DNA of 64,000 nucleotides, from positions 80,260 through 144,259 of the forward strand of contig NZ_SSMQ01000026.1 of the NCBI RefSeq assembly GCF_005144585.1, read 5' to 3'. Position numbers and translations under genes: made by a program. The stretch comes from Polyangium fumosum. GTDB taxonomy: Bacteria > Myxococcota_A > Polyangia > Polyangiales > Polyangiaceae. Below are positions 9,214 through 17,281 of this stretch, in pieces; within the stretch, counting starts at the first letter, position 1; the number at the start of each line of letters is the position of its first letter. Under the pieces are notes generated by a model. It had not been told where the DNA came from. It made no database searches and saw nothing but the letters and a program-made list of their open reading frames with translations.

Positions 9214-10908
9214 CTACGAGAGGTCCACCCGGAACAGGTGCTGGCCGATGCGTAGGTAGTCGCCGTTGTCGAGGGTGACGTCCGCGCGGATCGCGACGTA
9301 GGTGCCGTTGGAGGAATCCAGATCCGCGATCGTGAACTCCCCGCTCATCGGGCTCCTGCGCAGGACGGCGTGCCGCCTCGACAGGAACGGGTCGGCCGTG
9401 AAAACGATGTCTCCCACCTCTCGACCGATCACCGTTTCATCCCGGAACAGATGGTACACGTCGCGGGTCACGCCCTCGACCGTCCGCTGACAGAGCCGTG
9501 CGCGCCGTGGGGTCGAGGGAGACCCGAACAACAGGGTCCCATGCTGGGTTGCATGCCCGAGCCCTCGCTCCGCGTCGTTCACGGTTTCGAACTGTAACAC
9601 TTCGAGGCCCAGGAGGAGCAAGTCGCCGTCTTTCAGCGCGTGCGGTTCCCGGATACGCCGGTAGACCCCGTTCGTGGAATGCAGATTCCGGAGGATCCAC
9701 CGACCCCCCTGGGGCAAGAGGCGCGCATGCCGCGGGGAGACGTACAGATCGTCCGAGAGGAGGATGTCCCCCTCGGACCGGCCGACGTCGACCTGGCGAT
9801 CCACGAGCGGAAACGACTTGCCTTCGCTGCCGTCCTCCACGATCACGACCAGCCGGCCGGTCTGCAGGCGCCCGCTCGGCGTGACGGACGGCGCGGGCGC
9901 GGGGGCGACGAACGTGGACACGAGCCTCTCGTCCCGGCGCCCCGCGGTCACGGGCTCGGCGAACGTGGGCTCGGCCTCCGTGCGGGCGGCGGCCTTCTCC
10001 CCCTCGTCGAGCGGCGCGCCGCAGTACTTGCAGAAGCGCATGCCCTCGGCGGAATGACCGTGGCAACGCGCACAACGGACGAGCCGTGGAGGGCCGGTCC
10101 GGGCCGTCGCGATCCCAACGACGGGCGCGCCGATGATCTTGTCCCCCGTGTCGTCGGGGATCGTGGCCGGCGTGCTCTCCGGGTTCGGCGCGACCACGGA
10201 GCGCGGAACCACGGGCCGGGCCGCCGGCGTCTGCGTGATCGGCGCGGGGGCGAGAGCCGCCGCGGGAGGCTCCGCAGGCAGAGGTGAAGGAGGCGAAGGC
10301 GGCGCGGCCACGGGCTCGGGCTCGGACTCCGGCGCGCGACGCACGACGGCGGATTCGTTCGAAGCGGCCGGGGGACGACCAAGCGAAGCGCCACACGTCA
10401 CGCAGAAGCGGTATCCGGGCGGATTCGACGAGCGACAGCTCGGACAGGTCGTGATCGCATCGGCGCCGAACGAGACGGTGAACTGGAGCGCGGGGGCCTC
10501 GGGCCGCGAGCGCGGCGCCGAGGGTTTGGGCGACGAAGCCGAGCCGCCGGATGTCGGACTGCCGGACGTCGGACTCCCGGAGGTTGGACTCCCGGATGTC
10601 GGACTCCCGGATGTCGGACTCCCGGATGTCGGACTCCCGGACGTCGGACTCCCGGACGTCGGGCTCCCGGATGTCGGGTTCCCGGATGTCGGGTTCGCCG
10701 AGGGAGCGGGGTTCGAGGCGATCGCGGGCGTGGAGCTCGGCGCGTCGTCCGTGCTTCGGACCTCGGGGACGGCGGCGCGCTCGACGCGCTCGATGCCGTG
10801 GGGCGGTGTGGGCGGCACGCCGCGCCCCTGGGTCCGGAGGCGCCTGCCGCAATCCAGGCAAAACGTCAGGTTGTCGGCGTTTTCACGACCGCAGACGTCG
10901 CAGATCAC
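9214..10908 (-). CDS. Triple zinc-ribbon, double FHA-domain protein
   Basis: A 564-residue cytoplasmic protein from a GTG start. Three short zinc ribbons (CDVCGREN...CLDCG at 3-21; CPSCRSSN...CVTCG near 160; CARCHGHS...CKYCG near 280) are separated by Pro/Ala/Ser linkers; the first linker holds ten five-residue Ser-Pro-Thr-rich repeats. Two FHA domains follow, at about 365-450 (VGRSEGDILL, SPRHARL, HSTNGVY) and 470-560 ([24 protein letters not shown]). It should bind phosphothreonine peptides and act as an adaptor; the repeated SPTSG units could be kinase targets. It heads a cluster with a PP2C phosphatase, which supports a phospho-signalling role. Confidence 0.88.
   Translation of the reverse strand: MICDVCGRENADNLTFCLDCGRRLRTQGRGVPPTPPHGIERVERAAVPEVRSTDDAPSSTPAIASNPAPSANPTSGNPTSGSPTSGSPTSGSPTSGSPTSGSPTSGSPTSGSPTSGSPTSGGSASSPKPSAPRSRPEAPALQFTVSFGADAITTCPSCRSSNPPGYRFCVTCGASLGRPPAASNESAVVRRAPESEPEPVAAPPSPPSPLPAEPPAAALAPAPITQTPAARPVVPRSVVAPNPESTPATIPDDTGDKIIGAPVVGIATARTGPPRLVRCARCHGHSAEGMRFCKYCGAPLDEGEKAAARTEAEPTFAEPVTAGRRDERLVSTFVAPAPAPSVTPSGRLQTGRLVVIVEDGSEGKSFPLVDRQVDVGRSEGDILLSDDLYVSPRHARLLPQGGRWILRNLHSTNGVYRRIREPHALKDGDLLLLGLEVLQFETVNDAERGLGHATQHGTLLFGSPSTPRRARLCQRTVEGVTRDVYHLFRDETVIGREVGDIVFTADPFLSRRHAVLRRSPMSGEFTIADLDSSNGTYVAIRADVTLDNGDYLRIGQHLFRVDLS
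10545..10694. repeat. Ten tandem 15-bp coding repeats
   Basis: The unit reads like GTCGGACTCCCGGAT on the plus strand and encodes SPTSG/NPTSG in the double-FHA protein on the minus strand. Copies differ at one or two bases. The period is a multiple of three, so copy changes would keep the frame and alter only linker length. Confidence 0.9.
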
Positions 10909-10995
10909 AGCGCGAGAGGACCGCGGAGGCGCTTTCGAGTCAAGTGCCCGAGCGCAAGTCCGACACGAAAAGGGCGCCCCGCGGGCCGCTCCGCG

Positions 10996-11679
10996 CTACC
11001 TGCGCCCGATCTCGCTGCGGATCTCGAACTGGAACTCGGCGCCCAAAAAGTGCGCCACGCCCGTGGCCCGGACGGCCCCCGCCGTGTCGGTCCATCCGGC
11101 GATGAGCATCGGCCGGTACACCAGCCCGAAGCCCAGGATCGCCACCCGGGAGAGCTCGATTTCGACGCCGAGGCCGCCGAAGAGCAGCCCGCCGCCCGTC
11201 TCGACGCCCCACTCGTTTCCATACGCGAGCGCGCCGATCCCCCAGGAAGCGTAAGGCGCGGCGCGGGTGCCGAAGTCCGGCAGGTAGCGCATCTCGAAGC
11301 GGAGCTGCTGGAAGATCCCGAGCCGGTAGAGGTTGCTCGAGTCCATCTTCGCGAACTGGTAGGCCCCGCCGATGTACCACGGCCCGGCGGACCGATACCC
11401 GCCGCGGATCGCGAGCCCGCCGGCTCCGCCCAGGATGCACGGCGCGGTCTTTCCACCTTGGGGTGCGCAGACCGCGCCCGCGTCGAGGTTCGTCTCCGCC
11501 ACGATGGCCACCCCGTATTGGATGTACTCGACGTGCAGCGGCGGTGGACGGACGCCCCCGAGGACACGAAGAGGCGCATTCGCGGGAGGCAGCGCGGCGC
11601 TCGGCTCACCACGCGCCGGACCGGAGGCGGCGAGCAGAGAGGCGCAGAGGAGCAGACCGAAGGGCCGTCGCGCGCTCAC
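10996..11679 (-). CDS. Secreted, predicted outer-membrane beta-barrel protein
   Basis: A 227-residue protein with a signal peptide (MSARRPFGLLLCASLLAASG, cleavage near ARG-EP). The rest is rich in Gly and aromatic residues with alternating hydrophobic strands, such as WYIGGAYQFAK, LRFEMRYLP and ILGFGLVYRPM, typical of small outer-membrane barrels. It has two cysteines (APCILGG and AVCAP) that could form a disulfide. I do not recognise a specific family. It lies 87 bp upstream of the double-FHA gene in the same direction. Confidence 0.65.
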   Translation of the reverse strand: MSARRPFGLLLCASLLAASGPARGEPSAALPPANAPLRVLGGVRPPPLHVEYIQYGVAIVAETNLDAGAVCAPQGGKTAPCILGGAGGLAIRGGYRSAGPWYIGGAYQFAKMDSSNLYRLGIFQQLRFEMRYLPDFGTRAAPYASWGIGALAYGNEWGVETGGGLLFGGLGVEIELSRVAILGFGLVYRPMLIAGWTDTAGAVRATGVAHFLGAEFQFEIRSEIGRR

Positions 11680-11959
11680 CGGCGCTCACGCTACGCGTCT
11701 GGGCCCGAGCCCGCAACCCGCCGCGCGCATGCCTCTCGCGGAGCGCGGGCGGGGCTCTCGTCCCTTCCCCTTTCCGCTCCGGGCGAGGCCCGGGAAGGCG
11801 CGGCCCGAGGCGCGGGACGGGTGGGTCCTGGTCACGGAGCTCTCCGGGAGCTCGATCCTTGACGCGGCGCGCGCCTGCGCCAACGTCTCGGAAACCTCTT
11901 CGCCGATCATCGGCGCGCTTGACGTCGCCATGGTTGGTCGCCTAAACGGAGCCACGCTC

Positions 11960-12352
11960 ATGGAGATCCACCTCGACAAGCGTGCGGTTAAGCAGATCCG
12001 CCTCTCCGCTGCGGACGCGATCGACGAAGGCGATACGGAGGCCCTGCGCGAGGACGTCCTCGAGGCGTTCAGCGAGGAGCAGGTCGAAGAAATCGAGCGA
12101 CGGCTCGACAGCGGTGACTTCTTCGAATTCTTGACCGACGTCCTCGACGAGTGGAGCGGCGACGACGTCGACGAGCTCTTCGAACTTCTTGAAACGCAGC
12201 TCGGCGAGATGGGCATCGATCTCAAGTACGAGCAGCGTGAAGAAGAGGACGAGGAAGAAGTCGAGGACGACGACGACCTCGACGACGACGACGACGACCT
12301 CGATGACGAGGACGACGAGGAGCTCGAGGAAGAGACTGACGACGAGGACTGA
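11960..12352 (+). CDS. Small protein with extremely acidic C-terminal tail
   Basis: A 130-residue protein. I chose the ATG at 11960 because GGAG sits 8 bases upstream; an in-frame ATG at 11930 lacks a comparable site. Residues 1-92 are a helical domain (MEIHLDKRAVKQIRLSAADA start) rich in Asp/Glu; the last about 40 residues are almost only Asp and Glu. The frame is open far upstream, but that part has no protein-like character. Acidic tails of this kind can bind basic proteins or metals; the function is unknown. It is encoded convergently to the TPR lipoprotein gene, 9 bp away. Confidence 0.72.
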   Translation: MEIHLDKRAVKQIRLSAADAIDEGDTEALREDVLEAFSEEQVEEIERRLDSGDFFEFLTDVLDEWSGDDVDELFELLETQLGEMGIDLKYEQREEEDEEEVEDDDDLDDDDDDLDDEDDEELEEETDDED

Positions 12353-12361
12353 CGTCCGCCG

Positions 12362-13483
12362 TCAGTCGGCCGCGGGATCCGCAGGATCCTCGTCCTTCCG
12401 TCCGCTCACTTCTTGCTCGATGTAGCCCGCGCACGGCTTTTCGTTCGGCGCGGGCCTCATTTCGTCGCAGACGAGGTGCGCGCAGCGCGCGTACCGCGAG
12501 TCGGAAAAATCCTTGCGCAGACGCGTGACGAGGTCGCAAGCCTCGTCCTTGTCGCCGTCTTCATGCGCGAGGCGCGCCTCGGCCCAGAGCGCGTCGTCAC
12601 GCAGGTCGGACGTCGGATGATCGGCGTAGAGCTTGTGCATCTCGCGGCGCGCGGCGCGATGGTCGTGCAGCCGATCGCGGTAGAGCACCGCGATGCGCAT
12701 CTGCGCCGGTGAGTATCGCGGTCGCTCGTAGCTGCCCGTGAGGTGCGAGGACTCGCGCGCCGCGAGCAGCGTGCGCAGGTGCGTGATCGCCGCCTCGTAA
12801 CGCCCGAGCTTCTCCTCGATCAACGACGCGTGCCAGAGCGCGTCGTCCGTCAGCGTCCCGTACGGATACGGGTGCGCGACGGAGAGCGCGACGAGCGCGT
12901 CGCGTGCCTCCGCGAGCCGCCCGAGCCGCTCGAGCGCGAGCGCCGCTTCGTAGTCGACGTTCTCTTCGAGGTCCGTGTTCCGCAGGATCCGCGCCGGCCC
13001 CTTCGCCCACGCGAGCACCGCCTCGTCGCCGCCGCGCTCGCGCTCGTGCTCCACGATCCGCTTCACCGCTCTGCGCGCGAGGCCGTGCTTCGTGTGCTTC
13101 GCCGTCGCGTCGAAGAGCATCCCGTACCCGCGCTCCGCGTCGCCGTGCGTGATCTCGAGATCGGCGAGCTCGAACGCGGCGCGGCCTGCGCGTGGCCCAT
13201 CGGGCGACGTCTCGGCGAGCTTCTGGAGCGCGGCCTTCGCCTCGACGTGCGCGCCGCGCCGCTCGTGCATACGCGCCACGAGGAAGAGGGCCTCGTCGCG
13301 ATCCTTCACGCGCTCGGCGACGCGCGCGGCCTCGTCGTAGCTCTTCGCGGCCTCCTCGTAGCGCCCCGCGTGATGCGCGCGCTGTCCCGCGGCGAACGAG
13401 CGCTCGTACGCGTCGCCGAGGCTCGGCCCGCACCCCACGAGCCACCACGCGAGGACGAACCCGGCGACGCGCTTCGTGCTCAC
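12362..13483 (-). CDS. TPR-repeat lipoprotein
   Basis: A 373-residue protein with a lipoprotein signal (lipobox LVGC at 15-18) followed by helical repeats of TPR character, for example [37 protein letters not shown] and [16 protein letters not shown]. It starts at a GTG overlapping the threonine aldolase stop (GTGA). The predicted location is the periplasmic face of a membrane, acting as a scaffold. A Cys-containing tail follows the last repeat. The partner is not evident from the neighbours. Confidence 0.8.
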   Translation of the reverse strand: MSTKRVAGFVLAWWLVGCGPSLGDAYERSFAAGQRAHHAGRYEEAAKSYDEAARVAERVKDRDEALFLVARMHERRGAHVEAKAALQKLAETSPDGPRAGRAAFELADLEITHGDAERGYGMLFDATAKHTKHGLARRAVKRIVEHERERGGDEAVLAWAKGPARILRNTDLEENVDYEAALALERLGRLAEARDALVALSVAHPYPYGTLTDDALWHASLIEEKLGRYEAAITHLRTLLAARESSHLTGSYERPRYSPAQMRIAVLYRDRLHDHRAARREMHKLYADHPTSDLRDDALWAEARLAHEDGDKDEACDLVTRLRKDFSDSRYARCAHLVCDEMRPAPNEKPCAGYIEQEVSGRKDEDPADPAAD

Positions 13484-14517
13484 GCGGGCGTCGCCTTTCG
13501 CGTGACGACCTCGCGTGTCGCCTCCGCGAGCGCAGCCGCGGCCTCGGCGAGGCGCGCGGCCGGCAGATCGAGGTGCGTCACCACGCGCACGCGCCGCGGG
13601 CCCGATGCGCTGACGAGCACGCCACGCGCGCGCGCCGCCGCGACGAGTTCGTCGGCCGCCACGGGCAGATCCACCTGCACGAGGTTCGTCTCGACTTCGC
13701 GCACGTTCGCCCCGGGCACCTCGCGGATCGCCGCGCCGATCACACGCGCCGCGGCGTGATCCTCCGCGAGCCGCGCGCGGTGATGCTCGAGCGCGTACAG
13801 CGCGCCCGCCGCGAGCACGCCGACCTGCCGCATGCCACCGCCGAGCATCTTCCGGAACCTACGCGCTCGTACGATCGTCGCCGCGTCGCCGCAGATCGCC
13901 GATCCCACCGGCGCGCCGAGACCCTTTGAGAAGCAAACACTCACCGTGTCGAATGGCGCACACAGCTCGGCGACCGAGAGCCCCGACGCGACCGAGGCGT
14001 TCCACACGCGCGCGCCGTCGAGGTGCATCGCGAGCCCGTGCGCCCGCGCGACCTCGGCGATCGCGATCACGTCGCGCTGCGGGAACACCCGACCGCCCGC
14101 TCGGTTGTGCGTGTTCTCCAGCGCCACGACCCGCGTCCGTGGGTGGTAGTCGGCCGGCGGCTTGATGACCGCTTGCAGCTCCTCCGGCCCGAAGAGCCCT
14201 CCGCGCCCGGCGACCTCGAACTGCACCCCGGACCAGGCCGCGCCCGCGCCCGACTCGTAGAACGCGCAGTGCGCGCCTTCGCCGATGATCACCTCGTCGC
14301 CGCGCTGCGTGTGGCAGAGCAGGGCGATCTGGTTGCTCATCGTCCCGCTCGGCACGAACAACGCCGCCGCTTTGCCGGTGATCTCGGCGGTGAGCTTCTC
14401 CAGGCGCGCGACCGTCGGGTCCTCCCCGTAGACGTCGTCGCCCACCTCGGCCCGGGCCATGGCCTCCCGCATCGCGGCGGTGGGCCGCGTCACGGTATCC
14501 GAGCGCAGATCGATCAT
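13480..14517 (-). CDS. ltaE: Low-specificity L-threonine aldolase
   Basis: A 345-residue PLP enzyme of the beta-eliminating lyase family that splits threonine or allo-threonine into glycine and acetaldehyde in the cytoplasm. It begins with [13 protein letters not shown], the family signature, and shows [11 protein letters not shown], the His-containing [19 protein letters not shown] for cofactor contact, and [10 protein letters not shown] with the PLP-binding lysine near residue 200. The length is normal. It overlaps the downstream TPR lipoprotein gene by 4 bp. The gene symbol is by family resemblance. Confidence 0.93.
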   Translation of the reverse strand: MIDLRSDTVTRPTAAMREAMARAEVGDDVYGEDPTVARLEKLTAEITGKAAALFVPSGTMSNQIALLCHTQRGDEVIIGEGAHCAFYESGAGAAWSGVQFEVAGRGGLFGPEELQAVIKPPADYHPRTRVVALENTHNRAGGRVFPQRDVIAIAEVARAHGLAMHLDGARVWNASVASGLSVAELCAPFDTVSVCFSKGLGAPVGSAICGDAATIVRARRFRKMLGGGMRQVGVLAAGALYALEHHRARLAEDHAAARVIGAAIREVPGANVREVETNLVQVDLPVAADELVAAARARGVLVSASGPRRVRVVTHLDLPAARLAEAAAALAEATREVVTRKATPA

Positions 14518-14603
14518 GCCCCTACTTCACCCACGAAGAAGCGCGCTTGGCAACGCCTTGTTCGCGGGCGGGGAACGTCAGGGGAGGACGGCGCCTCGAT
14601 GCC

Positions 14604-15266
14604 CTAGCAGAAGAAGCACTTGTTGCGCTGCGGCGGCTCCGGGTCGAAGCGCACGCGACCACAGGTATCGCAGACGCACAGGTTTTGCGCGTAAAACTCC
14701 CGCCGGCCGAGGATGTCCGATACGAACAGGCTCGTCACGATGTCGCTCAGGATATCGTGGCTCCGGGGCCGCGGCACCCATTGCATCGTATCGCCCACGA
14801 CGACCCTCCGGACGCGGCCGGCGAAGATCGCGGCCGAGAGGAAGCGGTCGTCGGCTGGGGACCGGAGCAGCCCGCGCAGGTGGCCGACCACACGCGCGCG
14901 CGTGCGGACCAAAATCGCGGCCGTCTCGTCCGTCGGCGGGATCTCGGGCAGGAACGAGCTGCAGTGCTTGTCGGCGGGCACCGCACCGAACAGCGGCTCC
15001 TGAATCCGCCAGGGACGGGCCATGTAACCGGACTGCACGAGGTTCCGGTCGATCCAGGAGCGCAGCTCTTCCCGGCACATCCTCCGCGAGGCCACGCCCT
15101 CGAGGAACGTCAGCGCTGCGGCGAGCGCGTCGCTCGGCGGGGGCAGGGGCTCGGGCAGGACGGCGCGACGGATGCCACTGCCCCGGTTCGACGAGATGGG
15201 CGCCGCGTCGCTCGTGCTTTCGCTCTTCGCGGCGAGAACATTTCTGGGCGAGGGTCGCGTCGACAT
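14604..15266 (-). CDS. Conserved-looking hypothetical protein with C-terminal zinc ribbon
   Basis: A 220-residue protein with no signal peptide. The N-terminal 45 residues look disordered; the middle is alpha/beta with RRMCREELRSWIDRN and TRARVVGHLRGLLRSP. The C-terminus carries two Cys pairs, CDTC and a terminal CFFC, consistent with a zinc ribbon. I do not recognise the family. The upstream 577 bp hold no convincing gene, so it probably has its own promoter. Confidence 0.7.
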   Translation of the reverse strand: MSTRPSPRNVLAAKSESTSDAAPISSNRGSGIRRAVLPEPLPPPSDALAAALTFLEGVASRRMCREELRSWIDRNLVQSGYMARPWRIQEPLFGAVPADKHCSSFLPEIPPTDETAAILVRTRARVVGHLRGLLRSPADDRFLSAAIFAGRVRRVVVGDTMQWVPRPRSHDILSDIVTSLFVSDILGRREFYAQNLCVCDTCGRVRFDPEPPQRNKCFFC

Positions 15267-15496
15267 GTCACGCGAGCATGAGCAATCGCCGGGCCAGACG
15301 ACGAAGCTCCGCCATGGTCGTCAGACGTTCAACCGGAACGAAAAAAGGAAGCCCTGGACGGTCTGGAGAGCGGGCGGGCGAGCAGCTCTTGCCATGCGGC
15401 CTTCGGCGATTGCATTTCGGGAGCGCGTGAGCCGGCCCCCGGTGTGCGGCGCGGACACGGTCGAGCCAGTGCGCCGTCGCGGCTCCCGCGTCGGAA
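15267..15496. other. Non-coding stretch, possibly the body of a small RNA
   Basis: No reading frame here has protein character; the frames that cover it are low-complexity. It contains several GC-rich inverted segments and ends at a strong rightward terminator that belongs to no called gene. Confidence 0.3.
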
Positions 15497-15530
15497 TGGA
15501 GCCGCCCTTCGGGGCACGCTCCATTTTTTT
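15497..15530 (+). terminator. Orphan intrinsic terminator
   Basis: TGGAGC (15497-15502) pairs with GCTCCA (15518-15523), with an inner CCC/GGG pair around a TTCG tetraloop, followed by seven T. There is no rightward gene upstream for more than 1 kb. Confidence 0.75.
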
Positions 15531-15843
15531 CACATTCTACCGACTGCTCTTGATTCGTAGGTAAACAAACCGTCCCCGGAATCGACGCGGCGTCCGGTGT
15601 CCACCTTATGCCGCGACGAGAGCAGGAAATCGCGGCCCGCGAGAAGCGTGAGCAAAATCACTGCCACCAAAGATTCCTGCGCGGAGCGCGGACATCGACC
15701 CCATGGAACTGCCGCGCGACGCCGCACGTATGCATGGACTCCGACCCCTCTCGCCCTGGGCGTGCTCCCCTTTGCGAGCGAATTTCGCACGGGGGACGCC
15801 CGAAGGCTGACGTTCTGGTCGGACAACGGAGAGAGTGCTTTAC

Positions 15844-16515
15844 ATGACCAAACATGGACTTGTTTTCCTGGGTGCTTTGCTCGCTTCCACCTCTCTCATC
15901 GCGGCGACGGGCTGCGGCGATGAGAACAGCGGCGGATCCGGCGGTTCGGGTGGTTCGGGCGGCGCGGGTGCGTCCGGCGGCATGGGCGGCACCGGCGGCA
16001 TGGGCGGCTCGGGCGGCTCGGGCGGCAGCGCCGCGGTCGACTGCGACAAGTACTGCACGGACATCGCGGCGAACTGCACGGGTGAAAATCAGCAGTATGC
16101 CGATAAGACGAGCTGCATGGGGAGCTGCGCGGGCCTCCCGGCCGACGGCAAAGACGGCGACGCGGCCGGCAACACGATGCAGTGTCGCATCTATCACACG
16201 AGCGCGGCGACGGGAGATCCGGCGACGCACTGCCAGCACGGCGGCCCGAGCGGCGGCGCGACGTGCGGCTCGCTCTGCCAGGCCTTCTGCTCGCTCGCGG
16301 TGGAGACGTGCCCCACCCAGTGGCCGCAGGAAGGCGAATGCATGACGTCATGCATGGCCTGGACCGCCGCGAACATGACGTACAACGCGGCGAACTTCAC
16401 GGCCGGCAATACGACCGAGTGCCGCCTCTACCACCTCTCGGTGGCGGCGAGCGACGAGACGGCCGCGGCGACGCATTGCCCGCACACGATCGCGATGTCC
16501 GACACCTGCAAATGA
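15844..16515 (+). CDS. Cys-rich lipoprotein with Gly/Ser linker and internal duplication
   Basis: A 223-residue lipoprotein starting at ATG 15844 (GGAGAG about 10 bases upstream; an in-frame GTG at 15835 is the alternative). Signal and lipobox (ATGC) end near residue 22; a Gly/Ser/Ala/Met linker covers about 28-58. The mature domain has two related halves: QCRIYHTSAA with a following THC, and ECRLYHLSVA with a following THC, and many cysteines likely in disulfides (YCTD, SCMGSC, CGSLCQAFC, CMTSC). It is typical of myxobacterial surface lipoproteins; the function is unknown. A 10-bp hairpin follows the gene. Confidence 0.82.
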   Translation: MTKHGLVFLGALLASTSLIAATGCGDENSGGSGGSGGSGGAGASGGMGGTGGMGGSGGSGGSAAVDCDKYCTDIAANCTGENQQYADKTSCMGSCAGLPADGKDGDAAGNTMQCRIYHTSAATGDPATHCQHGGPSGGATCGSLCQAFCSLAVETCPTQWPQEGECMTSCMAWTAANMTYNAANFTAGNTTECRLYHLSVAASDETAAATHCPHTIAMSDTCK

Positions 16516-16558
16516 GAGCGACCGACCTCGCTCCTCGCGCGAGGTCCACGCCTCTCCC

Positions 16559-16583
16559 GAGCCCCGCGGCGTTCGCGGGGCTC
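16559..16583 (+). terminator. Hairpin terminator
   Basis: GAGCCCCGCG pairs perfectly with CGCGGGGCTC around a 5-nt loop, followed by GGGTTGTTTCC. It separates the two lipoprotein genes. Confidence 0.6.
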
Positions 16584-16643
16584 GGGTTGTTTCCCCGAAA
16601 GAGCCGCCACGCCACGCCCGCCGGGTTGCGCTATTCTCCCGCA

Positions 16644-17138
16644 ATGCCTCTCCTTTTCCGTCGCCTCGCGCCGATCGCCTTGTTCTCTCTCCTCGCCGCC
16701 CTCGGCTTCGCGTGCACCGCGGATCTCGAAGAAGGTTGCCTCGGTGGGCAATGTGTCCCGCCCGGCAGCCCCCCGATCCCTCCCCTGCCGACGAGCGGCG
16801 CGGGCGGCGGCGGCGGCGGCGACGCAGGCCCGACCTGCGACGACACACCGGCCACCGGCGATTTCCCGTGCGACGTCTTTGCCGTCCTCCAGACGCACTG
16901 CCACGGCTGTCATCAATCGCCGCCGCTCTCGGGCGCGCCTTACTCGCTGCTCACGTACGAGGATACGCGCGAGCTCCACGGCGTGACCACGAAGCCCCGT
17001 TTCGTGCGTATGGCCGAGGTCGTCGAAAGCGGCTTCATGCCCCTCATGGCCACGATCCCCGAGGCCGACAAGCAACTCCTGCTCGACTGGCTCTCGACCT
17101 GCGGCCTGCCCGCCCCCGATGGTATGGGCTGCGAATGA
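16644..17138 (+). CDS. Lipoprotein with c-type haem-binding motif
   Basis: A 164-residue protein from ATG 16644 with a lipoprotein signal (lipobox GFAC), a Pro/Gly linker and a domain carrying CHGCH (CxxCH) near residue 90, the covalent haem c site. A distal Met is plausible at PLMATIP (RMAEVVESGFMPLM). The C-terminal helix DKQLLLDWLSTCGLPAP resembles small cytochrome-like domains in myxobacterial lipoproteins. It is likely periplasmic or surface electron transfer. The stop overlaps a second ATG, which starts a truncated frame. Confidence 0.8.
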   Translation: MPLLFRRLAPIALFSLLAALGFACTADLEEGCLGGQCVPPGSPPIPPLPTSGAGGGGGGDAGPTCDDTPATGDFPCDVFAVLQTHCHGCHQSPPLSGAPYSLLTYEDTRELHGVTTKPRFVRMAEVVESGFMPLMATIPEADKQLLLDWLSTCGLPAPDGMGCE

Positions 17139-17281
17139 CAACGTCCGTGGATGCGCCGACCATGAACGTCGACGTCGGCAATCCCTTCGAAAAGATTTCC
17201 AGCTACATCACGCCGCGGACGCCCGCCCGGCCGGCCGCACGGAATCACAGAGCTCCGCGAGCAGCCGATCCAGCGTTTTGA
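17135..17281 (+). pseudogene. Truncated gene start coupled to the haem lipoprotein
   Basis: An ATGA overlap starts a 48-codon frame whose first residues (MTTSVDAPTMNVDVGNPFEK) look like a genuine protein N-terminus. Near 17215 the sequence turns into the 3' end of the leftward histidine kinase gene and the frame becomes Arg/Ala-rich until it stops. I read this as the stump of a gene cut by an insertion or deletion; a short functional peptide is possible. Confidence 0.4.

Noticed and set aside
6513..9278. Plus-strand open frame of 921 codons
   Set aside because: Shadow of the two protease genes and the PP2C gene on the minus strand; low complexity.
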